NCBI RefSeq assembly: GCF_015706575.1
Contig: NW_024037050.1
Span: 5,828,001 to 5,892,000, forward strand
DNA: 64,000 bases
DNA from: Patiria miniata
Lineage: Eukaryota > Echinodermata > Asteroidea > Valvatida > Asterinidae
Direction: 5' to 3'
Shown here: in pieces, positions 34,883-44,540 of the stretch
Numbering within the stretch: position 1 is the first letter of the stretch
Layout: every line of letters starts with the position of its first letter
The notes under the pieces: model-generated
Database searches by the model: none
The model's input: the letters and a program-made list of their open reading frames with translations, nothing else
Told to the model about the DNA's origin: nothing
Made by a program: the position numbers and the translations under genes

Positions 34883-37375
34883 TTTTTCTTTCTTCTTCTT
34901 CTTCTTCATTTTATTCCACTTAAAATGCCATTGACTTTGTGCACGTCCTACTGGCCCCCACTTTTGGCATTAATCTTTATCATACATCATTCAAAGTTAG
35001 CATAAGCATAGTCCCTATAGCAAAGATGTGTCCAGAAGCTTGACGTCATGGTGACGTCATCGACTAATTTATTATAGACTTTTGAATATTAAATTTTTCC
35101 CGTAGACTTTGTACACAGAAATTAAAAAAACATTGTCGATTTTCAAAGGGCATTTTTGACTCTTTGCCAGGAATTCATTTACACCAATCTTTGTCCAAGC
35201 AAAGACCCTAATTTAAACAACATTGTGTAATGATGACGTCATGATGACGTCATCCGGTGTTTATTGATAGGCAATTAAATTGTGACACTTTTAATATTAA
35301 AAAATGCATAAGAAATCAACCGTACGCGTCCGCAGCATTCTGTTGCCGGCAAATGGTAGAGTAGGTTGAGGTCTTTATTTCATTCAGTGTGCGTGAAATC
35401 ACGTGACCCTTGCTTCCGGTCGAAAAAGGCCAAAACCGGAAGTGGCTTATTATTTGAAAGTGGTAATAGATATGAACTTGCTTTCAACGGTGTTAGTCTC
35501 TTGGCTGAGAGTATTCTTTAAATCATCTACCGATGACGTCATGCAATCTTCGAGCGCCCTCTAGCGACAGGTTGAAAATTTGCAAAAATGTATTTTGAAT
35601 AGATGTCTGTGGCGAAGTTTGTCGGAATCGCCTAAATATTGGTGTATATGATGACCTTGACCCACTTAAGACGTGTGCGAAGTTTAAGGTGTATGACGTC
35701 ATCAGACCGGAAGACCCGTTAAAAGGACCTTTCCTTTTTCAAAAATTGCTAACAAATCAATTCGTACAGATATAATTGAATTGCCCAATAAATGATAGCG
35801 TAAACATTTGCCTCAACAGTGCCAAGTTTTCAGCTTGTCAAATTGTTCACACAGTTGACGCGGCGTCGGCAAAAAAATACCCTTGCGCAAGTTGCGGCAG
35901 AGAAAGTAAAAAATGCCGTCTCAACCAATGCAAGCCGCAAGTGTGTGCGTGTATACATTGACCAGATTCGGCATCGCCCGCTTCCCATACACCACACACG
36001 CACGTGGTCGTGAGGGAGCGGACCGACCAAGAGGGTGACCGTTTTAGCCGAATTTCGGCTAAATTTGGCAGAATTTTTCGTACAAACCAAATTTGACAGA
36101 AAATTTGACAGAATGGATTTTTTTTGGCAGATTTCTGACAGAATCATCAAAAATGGTTATTTTCACAAGTACATAGCAAATGTGTGTATTGATAGACTCA
36201 ATTTTTACAGCCTTATAACTATTGAACTATTTGAACGATTGATCTCAAATTTGGTAGGTATACATAAAGGCAAGTGTTATAGATGAAAATTGATATGTCA
36301 AGGTCACGTGACCTTCACTTCTGGTTTTACCGGAAGTGGTAATTTTAGCCCCCTATATCATATTTCATGAATTATTTATCTGATTAGGTTGAAACTTCAC
36401 ATTAATACAAAGCTATATTGACAGATAATCATATTGCATTATTATTACTGCGCACTTAATTATTGTCATGTTATGACGTCATGAATATTTAATGAGGCAG
36501 TACTTACAGTCCTATAACTATAGAATCATTTGACCGATTGATCTCAAACCTGGCAGGTATACAGACTGGGAAGTGTTACAGATAAAAATTGGTATGTCCG
36601 GGTCATGTGACCTCTACTTCCGGTGTCACCGGAAGTGTTAATGTAAGACCCAAATTAGCATATATAATGAATTAGAAATTTGATTGGCTTGCCACCTTAT
36701 ATTAGTATTAAGCAACATTAAAGGATAAATATGTAGCATTATTATTAATGGGCAGTTAAATGTTTTCATGTTATGACGTCATGAATATTTAATGAGGCAA
36801 TCTTTTCAGTCCTATGACTATAGAACCATTGGACCGATTGATCTCAAACCTGGCAGGTATACAGACTGGGAAGTGTTACAGATAAATATTGGTATGTCTG
36901 GGTCATGTGACTTCTACTTCCGGTGTTACCGGAACTGTTAATTTAAGACCCTAATTATCATATCTAATGAATTAGAAATTTAATTGGGTTGACACCTTAT
37001 ATTAGTATTAAGCAACATTAAAGGATAAATATGTAGCATTATTATTAATGGACAGTTTAATGTTTTCATGTTATGAAGACATGAATATTTAATGAGGCAA
37101 TCTTTATAGTCCTTTAACTTTAAAACTATTCGACCGGTTGATCTCAAACTTGGTAAATATATACACAGGGCAGTGTTATCAATGAAAATGTATATGTCAA
37201 GGTCATGTGACCATTACTTCCGGTCTTTACTGGAAGAGCAATTATTTAAGATAATAATTTTAATTTTGAAAGTTAGAGATTTTAGAAAATCTTTACATTA
37301 TTTTCTACTATCTAACAGACAATCAAAAACAAGTTGGGAACAGCTCTGTGGTTGTTCAGTTACAACCAGATCTAG
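34883..37375 (+). mobile_element. hybrid unit: T2-type front, C modules, T1-type 3' end
   Basis: The front is T2-like (CCACTTTTGGCATTAATC). From about 35,710 it carries the CGTACAGATATAATTG link and a block with AGCCGAATTTCGGCT (36,045). About four C modules follow, and the T1 terminus has GTTGGGAACAGCTC, a hairpin with one mismatch, and CTAG at 37,372-37,375. A T2 front joined to a T1 end shows that ends are exchanged between types. Confidence 0.6.
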
Positions 37376-40088
37376 TTATTATTATTATTATTATTATTTA
37401 TTTAGCCATTCTCACAATATTATAAAGAACAGCAAGGAACAGCAAAAGTACAAGTACTGTGGTCCGAGGACCTGCTGCACCGTTAAAACAAGCTAAAATA
37501 GATTTAAAAAAAATTAAAAACCATTAAAAAAGCATATTATTACATAAAAGCAAGAACATTATATATACATATATAAACAAGCACTAAAACGTTCCATAAG
37601 AAAGACACTGACAGAAAAAAAACCCAATGAATTTAAACATGAACCCAAAAATTGAGGGAGATTACCGAGATAAAAAAACACAAAATATGACTAAAACGGG
37701 GACGGATGATTAAAAGGCAAAAATACAAAACAATGAATGAATTAAAACAAAAAAATATCTTAGGTGACTTAAGCGGGGAAAGATTACGCGGACAAAAATT
37801 ACCATGATCAAAAGAATGCTGAAGGATGATGACAGAAAAACAAATGACAGAATGAAAGAAAACAACACTGAATTTAGACGTAAAAACCAAAACTTTTACG
37901 AAAGAGAAAAAAAACCCGGCTAGAGTTGAGAAAAGTGCTTAAATAAAGACTTATGATAGAAAAAACCAATGAATTAAAACTCACAAAAAACAAAAAAATT
38001 TCAGAGAATATAGGAATTATATATTAAAAAAACTGCATATTATATAAAAAAAAAACCACATTAAAAAGACTGGAGCGAGGAAGATGACTACAATTCACTC
38101 AGAAGAGCAAACAAAATCTTTCAGGCTTCTTAACCAAGAATTCAGCGAAGTTGTCACAAAATCAATACGAAGCTGTTTAGGCAATTCATCCCAGAGTCTA
38201 GGAAATGCATGAATGGGAGAGCAGTGTGAACGTTGAGTTCTAGAGACGAGATGTATAAACCTGACGTCATCAGTATGTCTACAGTTAACCTTAATGTGTC
38301 TAGAAACTGCCTCACTGATCACCTGGTTATAAAGGGACTTTGCCATAAACGAAATCAATAAATACTTCCTGCGGGATTGCAGTGTTTGCCAGTTAAGTTT
38401 TGTTAACCTGTCCTGATACGACATTTCCATCCTTTGCTGCTTCAGGATTATACGCGATGCTCTTCTCTGAACTCGCTCCAAGTCGTCAATTAGGTTTTGA
38501 GTGTGAAGGTTCCACACTGGCAGACCGTACTCTAAAAGTGGCAGAACCAGCGACTTGTACAAGCAAAGGAGAGCACGCGTAGAGATACCCCTGGACATAC
38601 TCGATAATAAGCCTAGCATCTTGTTGGCACGGGATGTAATATAACGGATATGACTAGACCAAGTGAGTTGGCTGTTTAACATAACTCCAAGATACTTGAC
38701 TTCTTTAACAATTTCAAGAGATACAGAATTCAATTTATATGTTGGCTGAATGGGATTTCGTTTACCGGTAAATCTAACCACTTTGCTCTTAACTGGATTC
38801 AATCTCATCTTATTCTCTACACACCACTGAGACATAATGTCCAAGTCCATTTGCAGAAGGTCCTGATCAGAAGTGTCAAATATTGACCGGTAAATTACAG
38901 TGTCATCGGCAAACAGTACACACGATGATTTTAGGCAAGGCGGCAAGTCATTGATGAACATGTTAAACAGTAGGGGTCCGAGAACACTTCCTTGTGGCAC
39001 TCCAGACGATGCTGTTGACCAGACTGAGTAGTGTCCACGGTACACGACCCGCTGTTGGCGTTCACGAATGAAAGACCGGATCCAGAACCACACGTCCTCA
39101 GTGACATTGTAGAGAGATGACAGTTTGCAGAGTAAGACACCATGGGGCATGATGTCGAACGCTTTTGAAAAGTCAAGGAAAATTGCGTCAATCACGGGGG
39201 TGATCGTTGATCCAAAATACCAAGCCATTCACCGGTGATATTGAGGAGCTGTGTAACACAGGATTTACCCTTTGTAAATCCGTGCTGCACGGACGACAGA
39301 AGACAGTTATTGTCGAGGTGATAACGGATCGCATCAGCTATGATCCTTTCCATCACTTTACTAGCTATCGATGTCAAGGCCACAGGGCGATAATTGGATG
39401 TGGTTGATCGATCACCTGACTTGAATACAGGTGAAATGTTCCCAAATTTCCATGAGTCGGGTAGTTTGCCTTGATGTAGAGACGTTTGAAAAATGCGCCG
39501 AAGAACTGGGGAAATAACACTGGCCGCCTTTCTCAGAAGTGTAGGTGTTAACTCGTCAGGCCCCGGTGACTTTTGCTCGTTCAAGTCGGACAATAATCGA
39601 TAGACGTCGCATTCGCGTATTTCGATGGTGCCGAGAGATGGTATTGGAAGATCACATTCAGCAGGCTCCAATGGTAATTCGGCAGACGGAGTGAAAACTG
39701 ACTGAAAATATGTTGCAAACTCCTGAGCAATGTCTGATGGTTTGTTGATGATACGGTCATTATCGATGAGGACGGGAGGAGCAAGGCTGCGTTTACGGCT
39801 ACGGACGTACGCAAAAAAACGTTTTCTGTTGTCTGGTAGTCCAAACAAACTATTAACATAGTCCCAGTAAGAGTCATTAATTGCTTTCTTGAGTGTGTTG
39901 CGGGCCCGTTTGTACTCAGCCCAGTGTGAGATGCAGTTCCGAGTCGAGTGCCTGGCCCGCCTGAACAAACGGTGCTTTTTGTTAATGAGGCGTTTTATGT
40001 CCTGTGTAATCCACGGTTTACTTTGTCTTGAGCGTTTTGAAACACGCGGAACTGCGTCCCTCGAAGGTGACGTCACTTTCTAAAATTC
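37376..40088 (-). mobile_element. 5'-truncated LINE, CR1/Jockey group
   Basis: On the minus strand it reads reverse-transcriptase ORF (40,076-38,095), an A-rich 3' UTR of about 700 bp, and a 3' end of (TAA)n at about 37,376-37,400. The endonuclease domain that should precede the RT is absent: just upstream, at 40,090-40,200, lie G and C runs. The LINE abuts the CTAG of the last forward array unit. CR1/Jockey assignment comes from the RT motifs; the exact clade is uncertain. Confidence 0.75.
38095..40082 (-). pseudogene. LINE reverse transcriptase, frameshifted
   Basis: The upstream frame (to 39,192) holds the early RT blocks: KSPGPDELTPTLL, NYRPVALTSIASKVMERI and QHGFTKGKSCVTQLL. The downstream frame (from 39,228) holds LDFSKAFD (residues 18-25), SGVPQGSVLGP (75-85), the catalytic FADD (106-109) and YLGVMLN (179-185). 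After these comes the C-terminal RVQRRASRII/YQDRLTKLNWQTLQSRR region typical of CR1/Jockey proteins. The two frames are offset by one base at a CCCCC run near 39,200; restoring the frame needs one extra base or two fewer there. Apart from this and the missing endonuclease the RT motifs are intact, so the copy is not very old. Confidence 0.8.
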
Positions 40089-40205
40089 GCTACTGCTACT
40101 TCCCTTTTTTTTGGGGGGGGGGGCGGATTGTTTTGTTTGGGGGGGGGGGGGCAAAACAAAATATTGGGAGGCTACAGCCCCTTGACCACCCCCCCCCCCC
40201 CCCGT
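40089..40205. other. homopolymer-rich junction, possible hAT-like MITE remnant
   Basis: Runs of about 12-14 G and 16 C surround CAAAACAAAATATTGGGAGG. The right edge reads GTAGAACCGCGCCTGCC, resembling the end of G/C-run-rich non-autonomous hAT elements. No matching left terminus or target duplication is visible. Run lengths here are likely to be unreliable in an assembly. Confidence 0.3.
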
Positions 40206-40461
40206 AGAACCGCGCCTGCCTAACATAAGTCAAGCAATAATTAACTTTACACTTAACGCCATCCCCAACGGCCCCACACTGGCTTACAGGCGTCCTCGAA
40301 ATCTACGGGACTTGATTGTTCGAGCTGAAGTCCCATCCTTAGATGCATCCCCTCCCACCCAGCATGGTACTTTCAAGTGCAGTTCCAGATGTGTTGTCTG
40401 CCAGATTCATATCCAGGAGTCCGACTCCTTTTCTGGCCACTCTTCTGTCACTACCCACAGA

Positions 40462-40833
40462 CAGTGGCGTCGCCAAGGGGGGGCCAGGGGGGGCACGTGC
40501 CCCCCCTGGAAAACCTAGTGCCCCCCCGAGTGCCCCCCCATCTGAGATTTGGGTTGGTAAAAAAAAATTCTGCGCGTTGTTAAAATCATTACCTCGAAAA
40601 TAGCAATTTCTGGAGATATCTTCAGATCGAATTTAGCATCAAATGTGGCACCATTTTGCATCTAGCCCATCCTCCGTATGCGAAAATTTTCCAAAGGGGA
40701 GGGGGGCACCCCCTCCCCTTAGACCCCTCCCCCAGGACGGCGATCCGTATCCACCTAAGTGCCCCCCCCCCATCAAATGCTGGTGCCCCCCCCCCTGTGC
40801 CCCCCCAGACTGAAAAGTCTGGTGACGCCACTG
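40462..40833. mobile_element. hAT-superfamily MITE (372 bp)
   Basis: Terminal inverted repeats are CAGTGGCGTCGCCA on the left and TGGTGACGCCACTG on the right, one mismatch in 14. It is flanked by an exact 8-bp duplication CCCACAGA (40,454-40,461 and 40,834-40,841). Eight-base target duplications and CAGTGGCG-type ends are typical of hAT elements. The interior has G/C homopolymer runs near both ends and no coding capacity. It landed inside the Penelope-like coding region, so it is younger than that element. Confidence 0.88.
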
Positions 40834-40841
40834 CCCACAGA

Positions 40842-41171
40842 ACCATTGGTAACATCACTTGTAACACCTCTAATGTCATATATCTCATTTCTTGCAGGGT
40901 CTGTGGAGTGCAGTATGTAGGTGAGACTAAGAATACGCTCAAGAAGCGTTTCTATGCCCACCGGTCAACGGTCAACACCAAGAAACTAGACACCCCTGTT
41001 GGTCATCACTTCAACCTGCCTAACCACTCCATTTCTGATATGATTTTGCAGGGCACTGAATCTCTTGGCCATCGCAAGGACTCAGTTCGCCTCAGCAGAG
41101 AGAAAGTGTGGATGAATCGTCTTCGAACTATTCAACCACATGGTCTCAACATCCAACTTGGAAATGATTAA
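40842..41171 (+). pseudogene. GIY-YIG endonuclease domain of a Penelope-like element
   Basis: The frame reads TCNTSNVIYLISCRVCGVQY, then VGETKNTLKKRFYAHRSTVN, with the GIY-YIG-type VIY...QYVG pair, the conserved Arg in KKRFYAH, and a downstream VGHHFNLPNHS segment. It ends at a TAA at 41,169-41,171. In Penelope-like retroelements this domain nicks target DNA to prime reverse transcription. It is separated from its upstream coding part by the MITE, so it is not functional in this copy. Confidence 0.75.
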
Positions 41172-41895
41172 TCCTTTTCTTCCTCCATTGTCTTCTGCTG
41201 CAGATAATCCATCTGGTCTTCCTTGTTTGTGTTTACCCATCTTCCCCCATCTTTCATCCCTTTCCACCTCAATACTGTTCCCCCCCCCCCCGCATCATCC
41301 CTTCACTCTCACACTCTTTTGTCCGTTCCCACTTCCTGTGACCTTTGATCCTTCCCCTTTCTGGTCCCTCCCCTGTTTACACCAGACCCCTTGTGGTTTG
41401 CCATCTCCCTTTGTTTCTTTGTTCTCTCATCCACCCTCCCCTGCATCTTTCCACACCTTTCCCACCTAATCCTCCTTTTGTGTTTCTTCTTTCAGCCCTG
41501 CATGTTTGTGTGCACCCCCATGTTAATGTATGTACCTCTGTCATTTCTGGTTTAGCCTCTGAAGAAGAACTTGCTAAGTTCGCAACGTCAGGCCACATTA
41601 ATTTTAAGATTTAATAATTAACTTTGACGAACAATGACAAACAAATAATTTTGTCACAGTTCAGTTGGATAGCTGGTGAATTAATTTGATACTGTCAAGT
41701 GAAGGAGTGGACTAAACACTGCTGAAATACACTCCTGGGGGCTTCCCCCCCCCCCCCCCCCCCCAAGGAAGAGAAAGCCAAATTATTAGAAACTGAAAGG
41801 GGAAATCTGTAAGCACTACGTTTGGACTGTGATTATTAATGAAATGTTTTAAAGAAGCCCACACCTTCTTGTCATTAATTAATACAGCCACGTAC
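41172..41895. other. Penelope 3' UTR and gap without genes
   Basis: 41,172-41,540 is strongly pyrimidine-rich (Penelope 3' UTR). 41,561-41,591 holds CTGAAGA, a 6-bp stem GAACTT-GCT-AAGTTC, and GCAAC, close to a hammerhead ribozyme core. 41,616-41,895 shows nothing recognisable apart from a run of about 22 C near 41,745. Confidence 0.5.
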
Positions 41896-42207
41896 TTGGA
41901 TAACACTTCAGGCTGGAATCTTCGCTATGGGTGCAGTCTTCTACACCCCATCCGTTGTGTGGACAACTGTCAAGGCTAGCTTCTGTACCAGTGCAGCTTA
42001 TACCGTCGAGGTAGATCGGCCCGGATCCGGCACCGTGGGTAGCTGAGCTGTAGGCGTTTGTCGCATACGGGTAGCCCAACTGACGACAGGCGACATTGGC
42101 GTCGTTCATGTCCCAATTGTCATCACACACGGTGCCCCAGGCGCCATTATGCCACACCTCCACCCTGCCCTCGTTTGGCGTCGCACCATTCACCAAACGG
42201 ATTGATA
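41896..42207 (-). CDS. SRCR-domain exon of a host gene
   Basis: The 312-bp exon encodes one scavenger receptor cysteine-rich domain: IRLVNGATPNEGRVEVWHNG, then AWGTVCDDNWDMNDANVACR, QLGYPYATN, GPIYLDGISCTG, LDSCPHNGWGVEDCTH and SLKCYPS. Six cysteines are present, as in group A-like SRCR domains. The acceptor is CTACTTGCAG|TATCAATC (exon starts at 42,207) and the donor CCAA|GTACGT (exon ends at 41,896), giving a symmetric phase 1-1 exon, the usual way SRCR domains are shuffled. SRCR proteins are secreted or membrane receptors, often multi-domain and expanded in echinoderms and amphioxus. The upstream exon at 44,918-44,972 ends in the matching phase. No further exon was found downstream in the window. 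Confidence 0.88.
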
Positions 42208-42271
42208 CTGCAAGTAGCAAATGAAACAAACACTGACTTTTTTTTCTCGTTTCATTAATTGTATAGGCCAG

Positions 42272-42398
42272 AGACATAATGACGTCACGCTTTGTTTACA
42301 TGTGCGCTTCCTATGTGGCAGACGGTCCCTACTTCGTCTGGCGTCCCGACTTCGCTCCCATAGGAAAGTGCACATGTCAACATTACGTCATTAGGTCT
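42272..42398. mobile_element. fold-back (palindromic) MITE-like element, copy 1
   Basis: Arms AGACATAATGACGT and ACGTCATTAGGTCT pair with one mismatch. Inner arms TTTACATGTGCGC/GTGCACATGT and CCTATG/CATAGG continue the palindrome to a GC-rich centre with its own small hairpin (CAGACG...CGTCTG). A related element lies at 53,317-53,459. It sits in the intron 65 bp upstream of the SRCR exon. Confidence 0.6.
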
Positions 42399-43126
42399 AA
42401 GGTGTATTGAGGATATTGTAGTGCATTTGTTAAAGGTGAATTAAAGATCTGTCCAAACAACTTCGATTGTTGAAACGTCTGCCATTTATTAATGTATACC
42501 TTTTCATATCTGCTTGTCAACAATAGGCATTAGGCAAATGCATTTTGAATATACCCACCACCAATTACCCATACTGTACGCACGGTCAGTCAGTTGACAA
42601 GTCAGTGAGTGAGTGGACACTACGCTTGCCCTCTGGGACCAACAAAGTTACTCTTCATTCAGTGAAAGTAACCAAAGTCCCAAGAAGTAAGTTCCTTGTG
42701 TGTAAAATAACGACTTAATGAATGAAAAGGGCAGTAAGGCCTGGAATGCGCCCAATTGGGCTACAAAACGTATTTTAAACGAAATGGTGGTACATGTACT
42801 TTCCGTACATGTAATTGGAAAGAGCATTTACAAGTAGGCGATATACCATGCATGTGAGAACATTTTCTTGCGAAAACCATGCATGTGAAAACGAATTTCG
42901 GGAGTCAAAATTTTGACTCTCAAAAATCGAGCTGTTGAGTGCTAGATTTGAATCCTGCTGCACAGTTTTTGTATTGGTGCAATGTGCATGTGTCACACAC
43001 AGAACGTGTATATAACATTGAATACACACGGCTTGAAATACGTATGCATACAGGGTAAGTACAAAAAATGTTCCTTTGGATAAATCCTTGTCTTCCACAA
43101 AAACGGGAACGATCGCTTGTTTTCTC
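42399..43126. other. no gene recognised
   Basis: Intronic or intergenic AT-rich sequence. I see no coding exon, RNA gene or clear repeat, apart from the weak beginning of the inverted-repeat arm after about 43,073 (CCTTTGGATAA). Confidence 0.4.
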
Positions 43127-43168
43127 CCAAGTATGGTGTTCCATATGTGCCAACGGCGTCGCATTTGT

Positions 43169-43470
43169 TTGTTTTTTTGGCGTAACCTTTTTTTGGGGGG
43201 GTCGCCTCTTTTTTTTTTGCGTCGCCTTTTTTTTGGCGTCGCCTTTTTTTTTTTGGCGTCGCCTTTTTTTTTTTGGCGTCGCCTTTTTTTTTGGCGTCGC
43301 CTTTTTTTTTTTTTTTTTTGGTGTCCCTTTTTTATTTTTTGGCGTCGCATTTTTTGTTTTGGCGTCGAATTTTTTTTTTTTGGCGTCGCATTTTCTTTTT
43401 TGGCGTCGAATTTTTTGTTTTGGCGTCGAATTTTTTTTGGGGGGGCGGCGCATTTTTTTTGGGGGGGGCG
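43169..43470 (+). repeat. GGCGTCGCC + poly-T minisatellite
   Basis: About fifteen copies of TTGGCGTCGC(C/A)/TTGGCGTCGAA alternate with T runs of 6-18. A short reverse-complement counterpart lies at about 44,698-44,760. The repeat keeps frames open on both strands and yields meaningless Lys/Arg- or Phe-rich peptides. Confidence 0.8.
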
Positions 43471-43496
43471 TCTATGAGGCGCCCTTTATGACTTTA

Positions 43497-43755
43497 TTAC
43501 GAAACAAATATGTATAGAACGAAACCAATATATATAGAACGAAACCAATATATATTGAACGAAACAAATATTTATGGAACGAAACCAATATATATAGAAC
43601 GAGAAACAAATATATGGAACGAAAATCAAATATATATAGAACGTAAATCCAATATATATAGAACGTAACTCCAATATATATAGAACGTAACTCAAATATA
43701 TATAGAACGAAACTCAAATATGTATAGAACGAAACTCAAATATATATATTTAACG
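43497..43755 (+). repeat. 20-22-bp minisatellite
   Basis: About 12 copies of GAACGAAACCAATATATATA. The first five are 20 bp and later ones 22 bp (GAACGTAACTCCAATATATA plus TA), so the array has two length classes in blocks. It is AT-rich and non-coding. Confidence 0.85.
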
Positions 43756-44267
43756 TTTCACATTACGTGAAACTCCCATTTGCCAAAACCCCTGAACTGT
43801 ACCTACCGATTTCACTGTGACTCTTATCAGCTGTTATCAGTAAAGTAATTATAAGATAAACACTTACCCTGGCACCCACTTCCCCAGGGCCAGTGACCAT
43901 GAGCTGGTGGTGTCAAATAACGGAAACCTTGAAGAGCATGGCTGAAGTCGGACTGTTTCTTATTTGATATCTCGAGATATATTTGATCGATTTTTATGAT
44001 TCAAAGTTGCTCACATAATAACTTTTGACACTTTTCCAAGTACTTTACATTATAAACAAGAACCTAGTAGACTTTGGTAGATATTTTTTGTCAGTAAGCT
44101 CACAGGCAGAGGCACCATACACCACCTGTTCACGGCTCGTTAACTCTTGATCAGATAAGAGAGATCGCGTTGAAAGCTGCTGAATCTGAAATCGGTAGGT
44201 ACGACCAGAGTTTGTCATAGGCAAACTTGGGTCTAGCTCAAATGGGAGATTCACGTAATGAATAGGG

Positions 44268-44540
44268 TGACCGTTTTAGCCGAATTTCGGCTAAATTTGA
44301 CAGATTTTTTTGGGGGAAAAAGTTTGACAAAAAATCTAGCAGATTGAATTGATTCTAGTAGATTTCTAGCAGAATTCTGCAAAATTGGTGATTTTGACGA
44401 GAAAACTGCAGTTTTTGAAGAAAAAAAGTTTCACAGAAAATCTAGCAAATGAATTTTTTTTAAAGCAGATATCTAGCAGAATTCTGCAAAAGAGGTGATT
44501 TGGACGGAAAAATATAGCAGAGCTGATTTGCTTGCAAAAA
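44268..44540 (+). repeat. AGCCGA palindrome module outside the array
   Basis: GGTGACCGTTTTAGCCGAAT, continuing TTCGGCTAAATTTG, matches the block at 36,028-36,065 and resembles the GTGACCGTTTTAGCCGATTT motif of all array units. Two diverged ~110-bp repeats with TCTAGCAGAATTCTGCAAAA follow. It looks like an ancient relative or fragment of the array family in the host intron. Confidence 0.5.

Larger units (their letters stand above)
40206..41615 (+). mobile_element. Penelope-like element, 3' part, split by a hAT MITE
   Basis: Coding remnants contain YRRPRNLRDLIVRAEV (about 40,279-40,326), a Cys cluster FKCSSRCVVC, then a GIY-YIG endonuclease domain after the MITE. That order (linker, Cys motif, GIY-YIG) is the C-terminus of Penelope-like retroelements. 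The RT domain is absent, so the copy is 5'-truncated. A pyrimidine-rich 3' UTR runs from 41,172, followed by a hammerhead-like core at about 41,561-41,591. The 3' limit is approximate. Confidence 0.7.

Noticed and set aside
1-37375. CRISPR-like or satellite array interpretation
   Set aside because: Units have defined hairpin ends, T|T insertion and nested insertions, and vary in module content; there are no short regular repeats with unique spacers, and a plain satellite would not contain clean nesting.
37381-37400. Triplet-repeat microsatellite as an independent feature
   Set aside because: Its position at the 3' end of the minus-strand LINE makes it the LINE tail.
42775-43453. Lys/Arg-rich 177- and 191-aa frames on the minus strand
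   Set aside because: They translate the GGCGTCGCC/poly-T minisatellite; length comes from a repeat without stops.
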